From contig JADGIG010000043.1 in the NCBI GenBank assembly GCA_018985235.1, forward strand, positions 1 through 33,449: a stretch of DNA of 33,449 nucleotides, read 5' to 3'. This document shows, piece by piece, positions 9,160-16,869 of the stretch (positions within the stretch are counted from its first letter, which is position 1; every line of letters starts with the position of its first letter). The position numbers and the translations under genes were made by a program. A model generated the notes under the pieces. The model saw only the letters and a list, made by a program, of their open reading frames with translations. It was not told where the DNA came from and made no database searches. Source of the DNA: Sanchytrium tribonematis. Lineage: Eukaryota; Sanchytriomycota; Sanchytriomycetes; Sanchytriales; Sanchytriaceae.

Positions 9160-9690
9160 ATGGCCCAATCAAGTGAGGCTGACCTTGAGTTTCTTTTGGT
9201 GACCAATTTGATAACCACTATTGGACTACACAGAATTTATCATTCCCCTCACCCGGTCAAGTCTCTTCACGAGATGATTTCGGAACCTGACTTAAGCAGG
9301 TATAGTACATTGCTCCCACCACTTAAAAGAAAAACGTGCGAATGGGATAATTGCCAAGAAAATTTTGACAACGATGCTGACGGTTTCAATCATTTTAAAA
9401 GGTCACACAATCCCAAAATTCAAGGACCTTGCCTCTGGAAAGATTGCAAATATGTCTCGAAAACAAATAATATGAGTAATCATATTCGAAAGCACTTCGA
9501 TATTGTCGAGGCACTGTGTGATGGCTGTTTGATCAAATTCAAATGGAAATCAGATTTAAACAAACATTGCAAAATTTATCATAAAAATGAGGGTATAAAA
9601 GTTCATTTGATCAAGATAAGGGGGAACTTTGTGTCGATTGCTTATCAAGAACCGAACACATTAAATTCAATTGCAATGCTTTTAAATTAG
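9160..9690 (+). CDS. C2H2 zinc-finger protein
   Basis: 176 aa. Three zinc-finger-like units are visible at about residues 60-83, 90-111 and 119-139. Finger 1 has C-x4-C and two spaced His (CEWDNC...HFKRSH), finger 2 is CLWKDC...HIRKH, and finger 3 is CDGC...HCKIYH. The long C-x4-C spacing of the first two resembles GLI/ZIC or AEBP2-type fingers. Linkers are not the TGEKP type. Probably a nuclear DNA- or RNA-binding regulator; no specific orthologue assigned. The N-terminal 55 residues and C-terminal 35 residues have no recognised domain. Stop TAG, with an AATAAA roughly 40 nt downstream, just before the next start codon. Confidence 0.8.
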   Translation: MAQSSEADLEFLLVTNLITTIGLHRIYHSPHPVKSLHEMISEPDLSRYSTLLPPLKRKTCEWDNCQENFDNDADGFNHFKRSHNPKIQGPCLWKDCKYVSKTNNMSNHIRKHFDIVEALCDGCLIKFKWKSDLNKHCKIYHKNEGIKVHLIKIRGNFVSIAYQEPNTLNSIAMLLN

Positions 9691-9738
9691 CCAATTATAA
9701 ACCACAAAATTATAGACTAGATTTATAAAATAAATTTC

Positions 9739-10170
9739 ATGAATTACACATACAAATCCTTGGCAACTTGCGACGTCAACATGATAATGAACGTTTATTT
9801 GGATACTTTTAATAATGAAATTGACATTTTCAAAGAAGAAGATTTAATAGGACATTGTAAATTCAATAAAAACGAAGGGCAAATGGCGTTAAATTCAACT
9901 TTCTTTGATTTTGCAAACAATGCGAAAAACGTGACAACTTTCCGAGTTGGGACGAAAATCTCTGGAGTGATGAAAACAGTCGGCTCTACTAATTTACTCA
10001 AGGTTGGGCAAAGAAGCTATTTATTTTTGGGACCTTATATATTTAGCGGCAAAAAATGTATAGGATCAATTTTTAAATTTGAAAATCTTTTTTGTTTAAA
10101 GCTTGACTCAATAGTCTCAAAGGACTTCGCCCTTATTATAAACTCAATCTGCATAATGATTATGGAATAA
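9739..10170 (+). CDS. Hypothetical 143-aa protein
   Basis: A complete frame from ATG at 9739 to a TAA inside AATAAA, the local gene-end signature, which supports it being a real gene. There is no signal peptide and no clear membrane span, although the last 15 residues are hydrophobic. Alternating hydrophobic strands in the middle (TTFRVGTKISGVMKTVG, SYLFLGPYIFSG) suggest a small beta-rich fold, perhaps OB-like; this is only an impression. No family recognised. It converges on the seipin gene, whose stop is 11 bp away. Confidence 0.6.
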   Translation: MNYTYKSLATCDVNMIMNVYLDTFNNEIDIFKEEDLIGHCKFNKNEGQMALNSTFFDFANNAKNVTTFRVGTKISGVMKTVGSTNLLKVGQRSYLFLGPYIFSGKKCIGSIFKFENLFCLKLDSIVSKDFALIINSICIMIME

Positions 10171-10187
10171 AGTAATGAAATTTATTC
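10165..10187. terminator. Inverted AATAAA pair serving two convergent genes
   Basis: GAATAAA at 10165-10171 and TTTATTC at 10181-10187 are perfect inverted arms around a 9-bp spacer. Each arm contains the stop codon of one gene: the 143-aa protein on plus and seipin on minus, both ending Glu-TAA. Confidence 0.6.
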
Positions 10188-11195
10188 TTCCTTTCTTGGA
10201 AGCTGAATCGTCACATCAGGATCATTTTCTTGATCTGGAATTTCAAAGGTGCTTTCGTGAACGCCCCTCCGAAGTCGTCTCTTTCGCAAGACACTTTCGG
10301 ATGAAGGAATGATAATATCGTTTGGAAGCGGTGATTGCTGACGAATCGGATTTGAGTCAGTTTCAACCCAGTCGCTATCTGCAACACACAATTTCCAAAT
10401 TGCAAGCAGAAAAAATAATTCCCACAACATGATGAAGGCAACACCAATTGTAGCACTTGTAAAAAACCAATGATACATAAAATACCGTACGCCATGAAAT
10501 TTGGCTTCCAAATGCAACTTAGAACCATATATATGAATGGGGCTATGTGATTTCAAATTCATCTCCATATATGCCACGTAAGAATCTTGGGGCTGTGTAA
10601 TCTTATCAGTTCCAATCTGATCCTTAGCTTGCAGGGGCTGTTCGTGGATCCAATCTGGTAATGGAGAGGATACCGATTGCATCAACGGAACTTTAATGAA
10701 TTGAGTGTCGAAATGAATAAATCCCAACAGAAGAGGTAACCAGAATATAAATTGATTCATCATTCTCAACATTAGAGGATAAAAAGTAACTGCACCAACT
10801 CTGCTATTTGCATATAAAATATCTTCTGCGGTAGATTTGATTACAGTCTGAACCATAAAATTACCAGCTTCCATGTTTTTCGAGGACTGAGGCATCTCAA
10901 TTTCTAAAGTCAAATCATAACTTTGACCATTAGGCAAGTTCAAAGGTAACATTGTATGTGCCTCTTTTGCGCTACTGAAGTCAAAGTAAACTGGAACGTG
11001 CTGTTGAATATTAGGAATATACCAATAATAAAATGAAAAGTACAATAACAGGGATGTCACTAGCACAACTGCGAATAAAACAGCACTAACGATAGTCTTG
11101 AGTACGACTTGATGTGTTTTGGGATTGCTAACGAACGAATTTAATTTTGTAAAAAATGGATTAAAAGCGTACAAAAACGGACGGAAAATACTCAT
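10182..11195 (-). CDS. Seipin (BSCL2-like) lipid-droplet assembly protein
   Basis: 337 aa from ATG at 11195 (MSIFRPFLYAFNP); the upstream in-frame TTG is ignored. Seipin forms oligomeric rings at ER-lipid droplet contacts. Layout fits: short cytosolic N-terminus, TM1 at about 31-57, lumenal domain about 60-237 and TM2 about 239-268. An acidic/basic cytosolic tail contains RKRRLRRG and ends PRKEE. Diagnostic lumenal motif MPQSSKNMEAGNFMVQ (101-116) matches the family's LPES..N..lGmFMv pattern. The segment SRVGAVTFYP (131-140) corresponds to the SRPAMLRYRS region. Its start codon is only 28 bp from that of the divergent F-box/JmjC gene. The stop lies in AATAAA. Confidence 0.92.
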   Translation of the reverse strand: MSIFRPFLYAFNPFFTKLNSFVSNPKTHQVVLKTIVSAVLFAVVLVTSLLLYFSFYYWYIPNIQQHVPVYFDFSSAKEAHTMLPLNLPNGQSYDLTLEIEMPQSSKNMEAGNFMVQTVIKSTAEDILYANSRVGAVTFYPLMLRMMNQFIFWLPLLLGFIHFDTQFIKVPLMQSVSSPLPDWIHEQPLQAKDQIGTDKITQPQDSYVAYMEMNLKSHSPIHIYGSKLHLEAKFHGVRYFMYHWFFTSATIGVAFIMLWELFFLLAIWKLCVADSDWVETDSNPIRQQSPLPNDIIIPSSESVLRKRRLRRGVHESTFEIPDQENDPDVTIQLPRKEE

Positions 11196-11223
11196 TCCCA
11201 ATTGAAGGGGAAATAGTTTGCAG
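11196..11223. promoter_or_regulatory. 28-bp divergent intergenic spacer
   Basis: The entire space between the start codons of seipin (minus) and the F-box/JmjC gene (plus) is 28 bp. No TATA-like element fits; promoters and 5' leaders must be extremely short or extend into the neighbouring coding region. Confidence 0.4.
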
Positions 11224-12474
11224 ATGTCACTTCATCCGCAATGTAGACCAAAAGGTAACAAATACACTGATAATGGCTCAAGTGATCTAGGATGGTTCAC
11301 GATACTAGAAGAGTCAACAGTGTTTTACATTCTTTCATTATTAAGTCCAGGTTGTTTACTAAATTTTGGGCAAACTTGTAAGCATGGCTATGTTTGGTCT
11401 TGGTTTGATGAATTATGGAAGTCTTATTGTATGCGAGAAAACATACCAATCTACAAAAGTTCTTGGAGAAATTCATATACGAATGGAAACATTAAAAGTA
11501 ATTTAAATTGTACAGTTTACAACGATTTGATTTTTGACATTTACAGGTACTCTAATGCTGATTTGCCGTTTGCCAATTGCGATGTACCAGTTATAGAAGA
11601 TCCATCCTTGGAAGAATTTTTGCATTTTGAGAGGCAGCAAATACCTTGTTTGGTAAAAGGTGGTTGTAATAAGTGGTTAGCTCTAAAATTATGGACTTGG
11701 GAAAACTTTTCTAGTTTATGCGGAGATACTCTTTTTCAAGCCGAACAACTGGATATTAAGATGAGTGATTTTCTTTTGTATGCATTAGGTTCACCCAAGG
11801 ATGAGGCTCCAATATATTTATTTGATAAACACTTTATTGCTAATGTCCCAGAACTCTCACAGCATTTTGAAGTACCAGAATATTTTATCGACGACTTGTT
11901 CCAACATTTACCGGAAAGACCTGATTTTCGGTGGATTATTGTCGGACCAGAGCGCTCTGGAAGCACGTTTCACAAGGACCCTAATATGACGTCTGCATGG
12001 AACGCTGTGATTAAAGGCAAAAAGCTCTGGATTTTCTGCCCCCCTAACGTCACCCCGCCTGGCATTTATCCTAGTCCTGATGGTGGCGATGTCACAACTC
12101 CAGTTTCTCTGATGGATTGGTACATTAATTATAAGGACCAGTGTAAATGTCTTGAAGTCATCGCAGAAGAGGGTGACATAATGTATATTCCATCCGGTTG
12201 GTGGCATATGGTTATTAATTTGGAACCGTCTATTGCAATAACTCAAAACTACGTTAACCGATTTAATTTATTGAAAGTTCTCAAGTTTCTTAAAAACAAA
12301 AAAGACCAAATAAGTGGTATTAGCGATCTGGATTTATTTGACAAATGTATGAAATCTTTAGACAAAATTAAAGATTGCGAGATTCAATCCATTTTAAGAC
12401 AATTTAAAAAGAAAAAAGCACTAGACAATGCTTTTGTGTCACAGCATCAATTCAAATTTCAATTCGAACAGTAA
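11224..12474 (+). CDS. F-box plus JmjC-domain oxygenase (JMJD6/JMJD4-like)
   Basis: 416 aa from ATG at 11224. An F-box-like motif lies at about residues 27-70 (LEESTVFYILSLLSPGCLLN ending in LWKSYC). A JmjC 2-oxoglutarate/Fe(II) domain covers about 110-345. Iron ligands are visible as H250 and D252 (FHKDPN) and the distal H328 (PSGWWHMV); the segment NAVIKGKKLW carries the likely 2OG-binding Lys. F-box/JmjC fusions of this type occur in the JMJD6/PSR family of fungi and animals, which hydroxylate lysines or act on other protein substrates. The C-terminal 70 residues are helical and basic. It ends 2 bp from the convergent 2OG oxygenase gene. Neither of these two genes has an AATAAA at its stop. 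Confidence 0.88.
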   Translation: MSLHPQCRPKGNKYTDNGSSDLGWFTILEESTVFYILSLLSPGCLLNFGQTCKHGYVWSWFDELWKSYCMRENIPIYKSSWRNSYTNGNIKSNLNCTVYNDLIFDIYRYSNADLPFANCDVPVIEDPSLEEFLHFERQQIPCLVKGGCNKWLALKLWTWENFSSLCGDTLFQAEQLDIKMSDFLLYALGSPKDEAPIYLFDKHFIANVPELSQHFEVPEYFIDDLFQHLPERPDFRWIIVGPERSGSTFHKDPNMTSAWNAVIKGKKLWIFCPPNVTPPGIYPSPDGGDVTTPVSLMDWYINYKDQCKCLEVIAEEGDIMYIPSGWWHMVINLEPSIAITQNYVNRFNLLKVLKFLKNKKDQISGISDLDLFDKCMKSLDKIKDCEIQSILRQFKKKKALDNAFVSQHQFKFQFEQ

Positions 12475-12476
12475 AT

Positions 12477-13382
12477 TTAAAAATAAGATTGCTTGAGCCT
12501 ATACTGTAAATGCTCCTTGGCAGTTAGACTGAATTTGTTTGCACTAGCTGTATATTCCATGCTGTTTTCTTCATATGCACGAGTATCAGAAGGAATTTTT
12601 TTAGATGGAATCAAGGTCAAGGGAGTCTCATCATATGGATGCAAGAAATATGCCATCGATTGCCTAGTTATGGTAGATTTGGTTGAAACAACTCTATGAA
12701 TTGCAGATTTAAAGTGGCCACCGGACCAAAATGATAATATGTCTCCTGCGTTGACGATCAAAGTATTTTCCATGGGAATTACAGGAATCCACTGCTCGTC
12801 GCAAAAAACTTCTAAGCCTCCAGTAAAATCTTGAAAAAGAAGAGTCATTGTTCCATAATCTGTATGTCCGCCAGCTATAATGGAATAACTACTACTTGGT
12901 GGATAATTTAACAATCTAAAAACGTCCCCAGATGGCTCATCAAATTTATGTTTGGAAGTGAAATAATCAGAACTTATTTCCAGAGCCTCAGCCAGATATC
13001 TCAACAAAGTCATAGCTACACGATGAAGATTTTTCTTAAACAGTTGAAAATTTTGGTTTTTGAATTCATCTGGATAATGCAAATCAATTGATTTTAGCAT
13101 GTTAAATGCTTCTTTGGGATCGGTTTCACTACTTAAATTTAATTTTTCTTGGTACAAAGAAGTGTATCCGAAATTTGATTCCAGATTATATTTGTATTTC
13201 ATTTTATAGTCAATTTCTTTTTCGAAAAATACTTTGCTAGATTTAAAGATAAATTTTGTGAGTTCTTGGTCAATTTTGTGTCCTTTCAGATAAAAAAATC
13301 CAAAATTGACTATCGCGTCTAAGAGTTTTGACTTTATTTGGAAAGTTTCTTCTTGCAAATCAATTGTAGGAATCGTAACCAT
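12477..13382 (-). CDS. 2-oxoglutarate/Fe(II)-dependent dioxygenase, isopenicillin-N-synthase family
   Basis: 301 aa, ATG at 13382. The DIOX_N part begins IPTIDL at residues 4-9 and includes FGFFYLKGH. The catalytic 2OG-FeII domain is complete: H173 and D175 (GGHTDYGTMTLL), H229 (AIHRVV) and the 2OG-binding R240/S242 (TRQSMAYF). Length and motifs match small soluble plant/fungal-type oxidoreductases of wide substrate range; the substrate cannot be deduced. It is followed tightly by its same-strand upstream neighbour, the EamA gene, whose stop lies 16 bp before this start. No secondary-metabolism cluster is apparent. Confidence 0.88.
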   Translation of the reverse strand: MVTIPTIDLQEETFQIKSKLLDAIVNFGFFYLKGHKIDQELTKFIFKSSKVFFEKEIDYKMKYKYNLESNFGYTSLYQEKLNLSSETDPKEAFNMLKSIDLHYPDEFKNQNFQLFKKNLHRVAMTLLRYLAEALEISSDYFTSKHKFDEPSGDVFRLLNYPPSSSYSIIAGGHTDYGTMTLLFQDFTGGLEVFCDEQWIPVIPMENTLIVNAGDILSFWSGGHFKSAIHRVVSTKSTITRQSMAYFLHPYDETPLTLIPSKKIPSDTRAYEENSMEYTASANKFSLTAKEHLQYRLKQSYF

Positions 13383-13398
13383 CGGAGAATTTCAAAAA

Positions 13399-14256
13399 TT
13401 ATTTATTTAACAAGGGTGCTTCTTCCTCGTCATTGTTTTCTGGATAGGAAGTTGAGCTAATGATTGAACCTATAATTACAAAGATGGCCCCAATGCACGA
13501 ATTCAACGCAATACCATTTCCGAAAAAAACAATGGAATAAAAAAATGCAAAAACAACGTCCAAATTGACAATTAAGGTGCCTGTGGAAGCTGGTATTTTT
13601 TGAAGTGCTGTGTTAAGATAATACTGCCCAAAATAGGATGATATAATTATCAATATAAGATATGGGTCTTTGGGAAATGCCCAACTTTGCGTAATAAGAA
13701 GCTCGATCCCAGCTAACACAATGGAGAAGAAATTAAATGAAAATATGCTAAATAAGGCGTGAGAATCCAAGCACTTGATGATTATGTAGACGAAAGAACT
13801 AGTTATAGCCCCGCCCAATGCAGCAATGACGCCAAGACTCATTTTATCTAACCTAAATTGTGGTGCAGCTACTAGCAGTGCGCCTGAAATGCATAGTACT
13901 AATGACAAGATATTCCTAGTGTTGATTGGCTCTCCAAGAATAAAGTAAGATAGTATTGTTGTCAGAATTGGAGACGATAAAAATATAATTGTAGCATCTT
14001 CCAACTTTAAATTTTGCACTGAGTAATAAAACAATCCAATCTCAATCGCACCCACTAACCCTCTTGCAATTAGTATTGGAATTTGCTGGCGCCCTAAATT
14101 TAATTTTCTGTAAAATATAGAGATAAAAGTGAAAAAAAATTGAACCAAACTTCTATGAAAAATAATACTTGTAGTAGTCATGGAACTCAATTTTACACTG
14201 AGAGTCATAACACTAAAGCAAAATGTCGAGAGAAACATTTCAGCGATTCCATTCAT
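13399..14256 (-). CDS. EamA/DMT-family transporter
   Basis: 285 aa from ATG at 14256 (MNGIAEMFLSTFCF). The frame is open 36 codons upstream to a TTG, without ATG. About ten hydrophobic helices form two EamA repeats, at about 5-140 and 150-275, with repeat boundaries marked by GLVGAIEIGLFYYS and SSYFGQYYLNTAL. The closest general resemblance is to the drug/metabolite transporter superfamily (SLC35G-like); the substrate is unknown. The C-terminal tail contains EEEAPLL, a possible acidic-dileucine sorting signal for vacuole or endosome. The final codons are AAT-AAA-TAA, placing AATAAA directly before the stop. Confidence 0.85.
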   Translation of the reverse strand: MNGIAEMFLSTFCFSVMTLSVKLSSMTTTSIIFHRSLVQFFFTFISIFYRKLNLGRQQIPILIARGLVGAIEIGLFYYSVQNLKLEDATIIFLSSPILTTILSYFILGEPINTRNILSLVLCISGALLVAAPQFRLDKMSLGVIAALGGAITSSFVYIIIKCLDSHALFSIFSFNFFSIVLAGIELLITQSWAFPKDPYLILIIISSYFGQYYLNTALQKIPASTGTLIVNLDVVFAFFYSIVFFGNGIALNSCIGAIFVIIGSIISSTSYPENNDEEEAPLLNK

Positions 14257-14460
14257 GACTAAAGAAGTGGGTAATATTTTTAAGCTTTTTGCAAATGGCT
14301 TGATGATGAAATGAAAATTCCGACAAGATATTTCAAATATATTTCCTCGCGAAGTTCTTGACAATAAATGCTGTTTTAATTAATGCACATGTCTTTATAC
14401 AGAATAGGCAGTTTTAAGTTTAAAATTTTGGTCTTGTTCGCGTCCAAAGCCACTTTTTTT
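14257..14460. promoter_or_regulatory. 204-bp divergent spacer between EamA and SLMAP-like genes
   Basis: Non-coding by inspection apart from an ATG-less extension of the EamA frame. AT-rich; no repeat or RNA gene seen. It must hold both promoters. Confidence 0.35.
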
Positions 14461-15524
14461 ATGCCAGAATATCAATTCAACGCAAAAAGTATTTTCTTCT
14501 CATATAGCAGCTCGTTCTTTGCTTCAATCGCACTCATTAACTAACCCACCACCTTGTATTCAGCTTCTTGGAAAAGATAATAAAAACAGGGAATTGGACC
14601 TCGTTGACAGTATTATTGTGGGAAGAAGCACAAATCCATCTACTAAACCAAATCTAAATAATGGATATTTTGACAGTAAGGTTTTAAGTAGACAACATGC
14701 CAAATTTTATTCTGAAGGTGGAAAAGTTTTCTTGCAGGATATGGGAAGCGCGAATGGGACTTTTTTAAACAGCAAACGTTTAAGTGAAGAAGGACAAGAA
14801 AGTTCTCCAATTGAGGTGAAAGATAATGATGTTGTTTGCTTTGGAATTGATATTGTCGAAGACGGAAAACTTTTGTATGAAAAGGTAAACTTTACTGTTA
14901 AGTTTAACAATGAGCCTGTTCCAGTCACAATTCTAGAGAGTAGAGGTGCTTCTCTTGAAAAAAGTGCGTCTATAAAGCAACAGAAAGTGAAATCTGCGTC
15001 TATCAAAAATGAAAAACCCGAATTGCCAGCCAAGCCAATAGATAACTTGGTCCAAGCGGTGCAACAAAGTGTACAAAAAGTACAAGAGCAAACAAATGAG
15101 ATCTCCAAAATACAGACGCAATTGCAGTCTATTAATGATCCAAAAATTGATTCAAAAATTGATTCAAAAATTGTCGAGTTGCAGATACAACATCAAAACG
15201 ATTTGGCAATTTACAACAAAAGAATCTCAAATTTAGAACAAACAACTGTAAAATTAAATTCTGTTGTCGATCAGCTACTTTCGAAACTTGCAAGTGATAG
15301 TGAAATAAGAAAACAAGAGCAATTACAATTACAATCTCAGTTTTCCACACTACAAAAAACAAACCAAGAACTACTTCAAAAGCTTAAAGTTAGCGGAAAT
15401 GATGTTAAATCAAATAGAGTATTGACTGCTTATTTAGACAGATGGGAAACATTGGATACTTCCGCTTTTAAGTATCACAATTGCAATAGGAGCTTATTTT
15501 GCCATAGTAACTAGAGATCAATAA
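14461..15524 (+). CDS. SLMAP/Far9-Far10-like tail-anchored FHA protein (two 19-nt introns)
   Basis: Exons 14461-14488, 14508-15418 and 15438-15524 give 341 aa. SLMAP and yeast Far9/Far10 are tail-anchored STRIPAK/FAR complex subunits. The FHA phosphothreonine-binding domain is at about residues 27-130, with VGRS, LSRQHA and DMGSANGTFLNS, closely matching the SLMAP pattern (FDSKVLSRQHA). A Ser/Lys-rich linker is followed by a coiled coil at about 185-300 containing a KIDSKIDSKI repeat. The last exon creates a hydrophobic tail anchor (ILPLLSITIAIGAYFAIV) ending TRDQ; the unspliced frame lacks it. The start ATG is reached only by removing the first intron. The stop TAA is in AATAAA. Confidence 0.93.
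14489..14507 (+). other. 19-nt intron 1 of the SLMAP-like gene
   Basis: GTATTTTCTTCTCATATAG. Without it the FHA frame has no ATG (only TTG at 14519); removal joins it to ATG at 14461. The branch-like CTCAT sits at the same distance from AG as in the other introns. Confidence 0.85.
15141..15173 (+). repeat. 12-bp tandem repeat (about 2.75 copies) in the coiled-coil region
   Basis: The unit CAAAAATTGATT is repeated in frame and encodes the KIDS repeat. A short slippage-prone tract within the SLMAP-like coding region. Confidence 0.8.
15419..15437 (+). other. 19-nt intron 2 of the SLMAP-like gene
   Basis: GTATTGACTGCTTATTTAG. Removal switches the frame from a 32-codon nonsense tail to a perfect tail anchor ending at a TAA inside AATAAA. 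Confidence 0.93.
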
Positions 15525-15803
15525 ATTGTCAAGCTATCAATTTTACAACTTCATATCAAAATACTTTTTGACATCACATCATAACAGAATCTTGAATTTG
15601 GGGCAAAATGTGAAATTTGAGATCTTCTTAGCAGGAGCAAGTCAATGTAGACCATAGCAATTGTACAAGAGACTTCAAACCATTGAATTGATGATGAATT
15701 TTCAGCCAAGGATATCGCAAGGTACTTGTTCTAATTTTGATTGGTCGGATGTTAATGTTAATTCCAACATAAGTTAAATGATCCCAATAGATTAATTGTG
15801 ACA
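15525..15803. promoter_or_regulatory. 279-bp spacer, no gene seen
   Basis: The second-largest gap of the window. It contains only short frames (one 28-codon ATG frame at about 15690-15776, and a minus-strand frame lacking ATG). Presumably holds the promoter of the Ser/Tyr-rich membrane protein; an unrecognised 5' exon encoding a better signal peptide cannot be excluded. Confidence 0.3.
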
Positions 15804-16829
15804 ATGTTTCTTTTGAATACACTATTCAACGGATTGTCAATATCTCCCAGCGACGCAAAAGCTGCTGTGACCAAATTTGCCAGTACGCCACAAGTTCAAC
15901 AACTAGTGAAAATGGTTGAGTCGTCACCTGCTTCTACACCTAGTGCACAATCAGCTGCTCCTTCTGCTCAAGTCCCAACATTAAGTCCACCTAGCCTCAC
16001 TGCTCCACCACTTCCACCTGCAAAAGTCGAAGACTCTACTCCTTCTCCAGCAGAATCACCCCAAACTGCTTCCGCGCCATCTGAGCCTACCACAAAAGCA
16101 GTGGATCCTACAGGAACAACCCAGCCTGCCACTAAGAATAGTTCAAATTATTCTAATAAACAGGACGGATCAGGAGAAAATTATTCAACTACCACTATTG
16201 TCTTGCCAGTTTGTGGAGCTGTAGTGTTTCTTATTGGAGGAGCTTACTTTATCAAGAGACGTAACAAAAAGAAGCAGTCCAGTGCGATCTTTAACTCAGA
16301 GAGATCCTTAAGTGACGATGACTCTTCTTCAGGTCATCATAGCATTTTTTCAGATCAAAGACACATGGCAGAAACGAGTCAATACAATGATCAGCGCAAC
16401 ACTGTACAAACAGTTTCAACTTTGGATTCAAGGGGACGAAGTACTGAGTATTCTGATTATCAAAATACAAACTATAAGTCAGGTTTTAGTTCACAATACG
16501 TATCCGATTCTGACTACAATGGAGGTACTGCTTATTCAGAATTTTCAGAGCAAATGCAATTACCAGAAGTTGAAAGAATGTCGCATTTATCTGTAAGCAA
16601 TATTTTGACAAGTGATGGTGATGCGGATACAGTTGCTGGTACGCAATACAACAGCCAATTTCAGTCATACTATACAAGTGATTCTCGAGTCAGTGGAATC
16701 TCTGAATATAGCGAATATTCGGAATTGAGTGTCTACACCGAGGACACAAGCAGCAGCTACCAACCATCACAAAATTATTCTGTTTATAGTGAAAGTGAAA
16801 TTGAAAACGATTCCATAAATTATCAGTAA
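15804..16829 (+). CDS. Ser/Thr/Pro-rich single-pass membrane protein with Ser/Tyr/acidic tail
   Basis: 341 aa from ATG at 15804 (MFLLNTLFNG); the frame is open to a GTG two codons upstream. The N-terminal 125 residues form a low-complexity, probably extracellular, Pro/Ser/Thr/Ala-rich stalk (APPLPPAKVE, TPSPAESPQ) suited to O-glycosylation. One clear transmembrane segment lies at about 131-150 (VLPVCGAVVFLIGGAYF), followed by a KRRNKKK stop-transfer cluster. The 190-residue tail is rich in Ser, Tyr, Asp and Glu with recurring YSE/SEY units (SEYSEYSELSVYTED). Topology recalls fungal wall-stress sensors and mucin-like receptors, but there is no WSC domain. The signal peptide is weak. Function unknown; the tail looks designed for multi-site phosphorylation. 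Confidence 0.75.
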   Translation: MFLLNTLFNGLSISPSDAKAAVTKFASTPQVQQLVKMVESSPASTPSAQSAAPSAQVPTLSPPSLTAPPLPPAKVEDSTPSPAESPQTASAPSEPTTKAVDPTGTTQPATKNSSNYSNKQDGSGENYSTTTIVLPVCGAVVFLIGGAYFIKRRNKKKQSSAIFNSERSLSDDDSSSGHHSIFSDQRHMAETSQYNDQRNTVQTVSTLDSRGRSTEYSDYQNTNYKSGFSSQYVSDSDYNGGTAYSEFSEQMQLPEVERMSHLSVSNILTSDGDADTVAGTQYNSQFQSYYTSDSRVSGISEYSEYSELSVYTEDTSSSYQPSQNYSVYSESEIENDSINYQ

Positions 16830-16869
16830 AGATGCAATATTTAAATTTTATTTTTTTCGAAACTAAGAA

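Noticed and set aside
11218-11223. Upstream TTG/GTG starts for several genes (also at 3559, 4286, 7731, 11201, 14364, 15798, 18670, 33180)
   Set aside because: Non-ATG initiation is not expected in a eukaryotic nuclear genome; starts were moved to the first in-frame ATG or, for the FHA gene, to an ATG across an intron.
15628-15822. 64-codon minus-strand frame upstream of the Ser/Tyr-rich gene
   Set aside because: Starts with GTG and overlaps the plus-strand gene start; no motif.
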